Shown here piece after piece: positions 60,821 to 64,000 of a stretch of DNA of 64,000 nt. Both the position numbers and the translations under genes were made by a program. The notes under the pieces were generated by a model. It ran no database searches. It was given only the letters and a program-made list of their open reading frames with translations, and was not told the DNA's origin. How positions within the stretch are numbered: the stretch's first letter is position 1; each line of letters opens with the position of its first letter. The DNA is from Verrucomicrobiota bacterium (GTDB lineage Bacteria > Verrucomicrobiota > Verrucomicrobiia > Verrucomicrobiales > Akkermansiaceae): positions 39,526 through 103,525 of the forward strand of contig JAFLEH010000028.1 of NCBI GenBank assembly GCA_017301995.1. Reading direction: 5' to 3'.

Positions 60821-60948
60821 TTCCTGGTGATTGTGGGGGAGACGCCCAATAATGCTTCATACTCCAAGACGGACGAACGGATATTCGCATAACATGCCGA
60901 AAAGAGCCATGTAAGCGCGAACAGGAGGGCTAATCGAATCGGATTCAT
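60715..60948 (-). CDS. Cassette 5 gene: tiny lipoprotein whose second half is encoded by attC
   Basis: 77 residues from ATG 60948 (the frame upstream is attC). A lipoprotein signal (LALLFALTWLFSAC) gives a mature chain starting at Cys19. Only about 24 residues (YANIRSSVLEYEALLGVSPT and the next few) belong to the cassette body. From NKASLLTPDPPPVPAVM to the stop the sequence is attC 5, read almost to its far end. The similar tail NKTSLLTPDPPP is available, in another register, from attC 9. Either the tail is part of the product or the gene is a relic. Confidence 0.55.
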   Translation of the reverse strand: MNPIRLALLFALTWLFSACYANIRSSVLEYEALLGVSPTITRKPNKASLLTPDPPPVPAVMTATTLTPCSTLALGQA

Positions 60949-60953
60949 TTTCT

Positions 60954-61047
60954 GGCGAACGCTAGGCATCAGGCGCAGGGAGCGCCTGAGATGCCATCGA
61001 ACGAAACTGGAAAGCTGTAACCTGTCGCCTGCATGCCCTTGTTCTCT
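60954..61047 (-). other. attC site 4
   Basis: Left box GGCGAAC (60954-60960), right box GTTCTCT (61041-61047). Arms GGCATCAGGCG and CGCCTGCATGCC pair. The ATG of the reversed gene of this cassette lies in the right arm. Confidence 0.85.
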
Positions 61048-61671
61048 TCCCATCATCTTCCGTCATCTCTTCCGCCCGTGCTGGATGCCTGCTGCGGGTC
61101 CCGGATGTTCTGGTTCGACAAGCGCGATCCTCGCGGCCTGTTCGTGGACAAACGCCGCGAATCCCACACACTGCCGGACATCTCAAGTAAGGGGGGAAGC
61201 CGCGAACTTGTGGTTGATCCCGACCTACAATGCGACTTCACTGCGCTGCCATTCCCTGACGAGTCATTCGCGCTGGTGGTGTTCGATCCGCCGCACTTCG
61301 AGAGAAACGGCGCAAGCGGATGGGTGGGGCTGAAATACGGCACACTGAAAGGCGACTGGCGGGAAATGCTCCGCGATGGATTCGCGGAATGCTTCCGAGT
61401 GCTCAAGCCCGAGGGAACGCTCATCTTCAAATGGTGCGCCGATGAAATCCCGGTGTCGCAGATCCTTGCGCTCACGCCCGAGCGTCCGCTCATCGGGCAC
61501 AAGAGCGGGAAACAGCAGAAAACGCACTGGATCACATTCTTGAAAAGCCAAAGAACCGCTGACGCGCCCGATGATGGAAAGTCGGACGGTCAGGAAGAGA
61601 ACGATGAGCGCGTGCACCCCTACCAGCGGCGGCGCACGTCAATCACGGGGTTGGGGTTGCAGTCAGGGTGA
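61033..61671 (+). CDS. Cassette 4 gene (reversed): class I SAM-dependent methyltransferase
   Basis: 212 residues from ATG 61033 in the arm of attC 4; TTG 61039 and GTG 61078 (MLDACCG) are alternatives. Motif I LDACCGSRMFWFDKRDPRGL, motif IV VVFDPPHFER, then AECFRVLKPEGTLIFKWCAD and ALTPERPLIGHKSGKQQ. It is a paralogue of the cassette 10 enzyme with the same motif order and reversed orientation. The final ~22 residues (DERVHPYQRRRTSITGL and on) are encoded by attC 3 of the neighbouring cassette. Substrate unknown. Confidence 0.82.
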   Translation: MPLFSSHHLPSSLPPVLDACCGSRMFWFDKRDPRGLFVDKRRESHTLPDISSKGGSRELVVDPDLQCDFTALPFPDESFALVVFDPPHFERNGASGWVGLKYGTLKGDWREMLRDGFAECFRVLKPEGTLIFKWCADEIPVSQILALTPERPLIGHKSGKQQKTHWITFLKSQRTADAPDDGKSDGQEENDERVHPYQRRRTSITGLGLQSG

Positions 61672-61723
61672 AACATCGAAACTGGACGGCTGGTAGGAGT
61701 TGTCACGGCGCGGCTTGTTCGGC
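61596..61723 (-). other. attC site 3
   Basis: Left box AGAGAAC (61596-61602), right box GTTCGGC (61717-61723). Arms GCGCGTGCACCCCTACCAGC and GCTGGTAGGAGTTGTCACGGCGC pair with bulges. Confidence 0.83.
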
Positions 61724-62116
61724 TTTTGGTTCTCTTCCAGTCAGCCAGTAACCAAGCTGCCAGTAGTATAGATTGGCTTCGGGTGTGGCGGCCTTCCACA
61801 ACTCGGCGTCGTCGGGCGAATCCCAGTCCAAGTGAGGATCAACTGATGGATCAAATTCCCGCCAGCGCGGGTCACGCGATTCATCTTCCTTCGGGGCCCT
61901 CACGTTCCGGACGAAACGAGGCTCACAGGCTCCTGTTCGAGCAAAATCTCGCTGACACTCAAAGAGGCTATTGGAATTGGCACCCCCTTCCATCATCGGA
62001 AAGGCAAGCTGTAATCCGTCGTCTTCCCAGAAGCAGATTGGACAAATGTCGTAGCTCCCAGACGGCTCGTTAAAGACCAAATGGCCGCAACATGGGCATG
62101 GATAGCGGTCAGTCAT
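61703..62116 (-). CDS. Cassette 3 gene: CPCC-type cysteine-rich protein
   Basis: 137 residues from ATG 62116 (a GTG 12 bp upstream is possible). It has the Cys-rich CPCC domain: DRYPCPCCGHLVFNEPSGSY and YDICPICFWEDDGLQL, two metal-binding CxxC/CPC knuckles. The rest is acidic and Trp-rich (DPRWREFDPSVDPHLDWDSP, ANLYYWQLGYWLTG). This family is common as single genes in many bacteria; function unknown. The stop lies in the arm of attC 3. Confidence 0.82.
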   Translation of the reverse strand: MTDRYPCPCCGHLVFNEPSGSYDICPICFWEDDGLQLAFPMMEGGANSNSLFECQRDFARTGACEPRFVRNVRAPKEDESRDPRWREFDPSVDPHLDWDSPDDAELWKAATPEANLYYWQLGYWLTGREPKAEQAAP

Positions 62117-62129
62117 GGTCTTTATCACT

Positions 62130-62255
62130 GCCGAACGTCAAGGTGTGGCACCGGCTACCGGGAGCGCCACTCCGCAACAGGGATACAGGTTGTGATCAAG
62201 AGGGTCATTTCGACTCGGGGCGGGTAGCCGGTTGTCCACCACCGCCTTGTTCTGC
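62130..62255 (-). other. attC site 2
   Basis: Left box GCCGAAC (62130-62136), right box GTTCTGC (62249-62255). Arms GGTGTGGCACCGGCTACC and GGTAGCCGGTTGTCCACCACC pair. Its left half matches the distal attC 19. Confidence 0.88.
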
Positions 62256-63224
62256 CCGCTTTTCGATCTTGGCGGTCGATATGATCTTCAGTAATTGATC
62301 GCGTTGCTTGTCATCGGAACCTCCCGTGAAAATGTGGGTCTTCCAGTAGTCATCAATGCCGGGAATGCCGGTGATAATCTCTAGCTCTTTCCAACCCTTA
62401 GAATCCTTAGTGGAATACTCGAACCACTCCCGAGGCTCACCAAAAAGCGCCGCTTTCCGAGTGCCCTTTATAAGTGTGTCTTCGTCAATCCGTGAGTGAT
62501 GGTAACCTGGGTGCCCCCCAATATACACACCGATACTGGCGGATGAAGAGCCAAAATCCGAAACCTTCTCGAGGTTGTGCACTAGAAAATCGACACCTTG
62601 CTGCGTGGTGTAAGTCCAACCTTCGGGGACCGAGATGGTCATCTGAAATCCTTCATTCAGAACGTCGAGATGCCGATCTCCTGCTTCCAGATCGAGAGAT
62701 CTCTTACCCCCCTTGATCGACCCAACAATCTTCTTCGCAAGGTCTGCGCAATGATCCGGCGTCTTGTGGAACTCAGGATTGAAATAGACCGCGACTCGTT
62801 GAATCGTGCCGTCCTCGTGGCGAAAGAACGCCGCTGAGTAGAGAATCGCGTCGTCGTCTGCGTTTGGCTCGTCAGGGATGCCCAGTGTGATGTGCTCTCC
62901 TATCGTCGAAATCTTAAACGGTGTCGACTCGCTCTCTGACCACTGCTTGAGGGCTTTCGGCACTTCCTCCTTGTAGTTGGCTCCGGCGCGCCGGAACAGC
63001 TCCCAAGCCATCACCACTAGCTTCTTCTCTCCATCCTCGAATACGAGACGTGCCTCGCTTTCGTTTGCCTCGGGTGCGGCCATGATGCTTTGGCTTCGCG
63101 CTTCGTTCTTCGTTCCCTTGGGCACCGAGATAATGAGACGATTGTTGAGCAGATCGAGCGATTCCAGATCGTCGGCGGATACCAACATTGTGAGGAAGAT
63201 CAGGGTGGCGAGAATGTGTTTCAT
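62205..63224 (-). CDS. Cassette 2 gene: exported protein of unknown function, the second longest in the array
   Basis: 339 residues from ATG 63224, giving a signal peptide (MKHILATLIFLTMLVSA). Two similar ~150-residue halves are suggested: each has a strand start (LNNRLIISVPKGT and LNEGFQMTISVPEGW) and a later hydrophobic core (KKLVVMAWELFRRAG; SASIGVYIGGHPGYHH). The last ~16 residues, ending GQPATRPESK, are encoded by attC 2. No family is recognised with confidence; it looks like a periplasmic beta-sandwich protein. Confidence 0.7.
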   Translation of the reverse strand: MKHILATLIFLTMLVSADDLESLDLLNNRLIISVPKGTKNEARSQSIMAAPEANESEARLVFEDGEKKLVVMAWELFRRAGANYKEEVPKALKQWSESESTPFKISTIGEHITLGIPDEPNADDDAILYSAAFFRHEDGTIQRVAVYFNPEFHKTPDHCADLAKKIVGSIKGGKRSLDLEAGDRHLDVLNEGFQMTISVPEGWTYTTQQGVDFLVHNLEKVSDFGSSSASIGVYIGGHPGYHHSRIDEDTLIKGTRKAALFGEPREWFEYSTKDSKGWKELEIITGIPGIDDYWKTHIFTGGSDDKQRDQLLKIISTAKIEKRAEQGGGGQPATRPESK

Positions 63225-63231
63225 ATTTTTG

Positions 63232-63356
63232 GCAGAACGTCGAAGGCCTCTCACACCTGCCTGGGGGCGAGGCTTCGACTGTGGGTTGAGGGTTGAACGG
63301 CCATGACGGATTGAACTCGCAGCGGGGCAGGTGTTGAGAGTGCCGCCTTGTTGGGC
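63232..63356 (-). other. attC site 1 (proximal)
   Basis: Left box GCAGAAC (63232-63238), right box GTTGGGC (63350-63356), whose minus-strand form GCCCAAC fits the RYYYAAC consensus. Arms GGCCTCTCACACCTGC and GCAGGTGTTGAGAGTGCC pair. The loop matches the right part of attC 17. Confidence 0.9.
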
Positions 63357-63715
63357 TTCTCTCTTTTCGCGATGGCTACAGAGGCTAGAACCAAGGCAAG
63401 CATCAGGACAAGCATGTGAACCATTCCAAATCGCTCGATATTGTGGCCAAGTGACCCGTAGAGCATCCGCGCGCCAAGCACGAGAAGCAGACCTAGACCA
63501 AACAGCGCACTTGACCAGGCCATCGGAGTCCCTGTGAAGAATCCAACTCCGAACACGGTGATCGCTAATCCGCATCCCAGCAGGATTGTCAGCCACGGAT
63601 CGCGTTCGTCCGTGATCTTCATCGCTGGGAGAGAATAGATGCCACCCATCAGGACGCCCAGCACAGGCACTCCGACGATCATGATCAGGGCATTTTCTGT
63701 CCGGCTTGAGGCCAT
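63251..63715 (-). CDS. Cassette 1 gene: four-helix membrane protein with attC-encoded tail
   Basis: 154 residues from ATG 63715. Four hydrophobic helices: ALIMIVGVPVLGVLMGGIYS, WLTILLGCGLAITVFGVGFF, AWSSALFGLGLLLVLGA and MVHMLVLMLALVLASVAI. The chain then enters attC 1 and gains NKAALSTPAPLRVQSVM and more before stopping. The frame is open back to 63973, but that part is Pro/Arg-rich and is taken as leader. As the first cassette after the presumed attI it should be the best expressed. Confidence 0.7.
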   Translation of the reverse strand: MASSRTENALIMIVGVPVLGVLMGGIYSLPAMKITDERDPWLTILLGCGLAITVFGVGFFTGTPMAWSSALFGLGLLLVLGARMLYGSLGHNIERFGMVHMLVLMLALVLASVAIAKREKPNKAALSTPAPLRVQSVMAVQPSTHSRSLAPRQV

Positions 63716-64000
63716 TGGATGAGGATTATTTATGGGCCCAACAGTATTTATTCGTAGCATGTCGGGACGTGATATCCGGACGGGTGCTCGGGGTGGAAGG
63801 TGGTCGGTTTTCCTTGATTTGGCAAGGATTTTTTCTCCCGACGTGCGTATATCAGGCGGGAGTGGCGGGTGGTTTTCCGGGCGAGCCGGCCTAGCAGATA
63901 TAACGGGGGTGGACGCCGGAAGGCAGGGAGGCCGGGACGCCTGATGTCCGGCTCGGTGAATAAAAATGTTCATGGGAACACTTTTTTCTTGACCCTCGGT
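63716..64000 (-). promoter_or_regulatory. Presumed attI/leader region of the integron
   Basis: No attC and no convincing gene. On the minus strand GTTGGGC (63742-63736) fits the GTTRRRY recombination box and stands 21 nt before the first cassette gene, so it is the likely attI-cassette junction. The remaining ~260 bp toward the window edge should hold the rest of attI and the cassette promoter; I cannot pick out reliable promoter hexamers. The integrase gene, if present, lies beyond 64,000. Confidence 0.5.

Noticed and set aside
63225..63596. Upstream extension of the cassette 2 frame
   Set aside because: It runs through attC 1 and antisense to the cassette 1 gene; a signal peptide starts at 63224.
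63716..63973. 86-codon in-frame extension upstream of the first cassette gene
   Set aside because: Pro/Arg-rich, crosses the presumed attI box, and the ATG at 63715 matches how other cassette genes begin.
1..64000. tRNA or rRNA genes
   Set aside because: I saw no cloverleaf with a GTTCGANTC-type T arm and CCA-proximal stem, and no rRNA signature; a covariance scan was not possible.

Overview
The window is GC-rich for its first 51 kb and probably comes from the chromosome of a member of the Verrucomicrobiota. This placement is inferred from style, not from a marker-gene tree: a sulfatase, tandem DUF1573 proteins, a zinc-ribbon/transmembrane protein, a Ser/Thr kinase with a formylglycine-enzyme-like tail and a very large two-partner adhesin. 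Core genes include tsaD, trpB, hisB, hisH and the RNase P RNA (rnpB).

Layout of 1-51.3 kb. 1-3.7 kb: an iron/polyamine-type ABC importer (ATPase, binding protein, double-domain permease). 3.8-19.4 kb: a two-partner secretion pair, an outer-membrane TpsB and a ~4,440-residue TpsA adhesin with about 21 copies of a 67-68 residue module. 19.6-23.9 kb: a kinase, a degenerate sulfatase-modifying-like protein and a coiled-coil protein. 24.1-28.5 kb: a cyclic-nucleotide-binding protein, a DUF3307 protein, an MFS transporter and a Kef-type antiporter. 28.6-33.8 kb: tsaD, trpB, sulfatase, zinc-ribbon protein. 33.9-37.6 kb: a six-gene, mostly overlapping operon (ECF sigma, anti-sigma-like, unknown, two DUF1573, rhodanese). 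37.7-42.7 kb: a GH94-like phosphorylase and small membrane proteins. 42.8-43.2 kb: rnpB. 43.4-48.0 kb: hisH, hisB, an exported protein and a YyaL/DUF255-family lipoprotein. 48.1-51.3 kb: a ParA ATPase, a roadblock-like protein and a Tgl-like transglutaminase-fold protein.

From about 51.26 kb to 63.74 kb the character changes: GC falls, genes are short and mostly hypothetical, and between almost every pair lies an imperfect inverted repeat of about 90-125 bp bounded by AAC and GTT boxes. I read this as a sedentary chromosomal integron: 19 recognisable attC sites, 19 cassettes and one truncated distal cassette. The array reads on the minus strand: 14 of its 19 complete genes are on the minus strand with their 3' ends in or next to the attC on their left, and the sites carry the usual AACAAG at their 5' end on that strand. 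The first cassette starts at about 63.74 kb, so attI should lie there and the integrase gene beyond 64 kb; no integrase is visible here. One attC is split by a 968-nt group II intron that has lost its reverse transcriptase. Another attC looks like a hybrid of two site subtypes. Several genes read deep into their attC and so gain attC-encoded C-terminal tails, and five genes run backwards, starting in or beside their own attC, four of them with stop codons supplied by the neighbour's attC.
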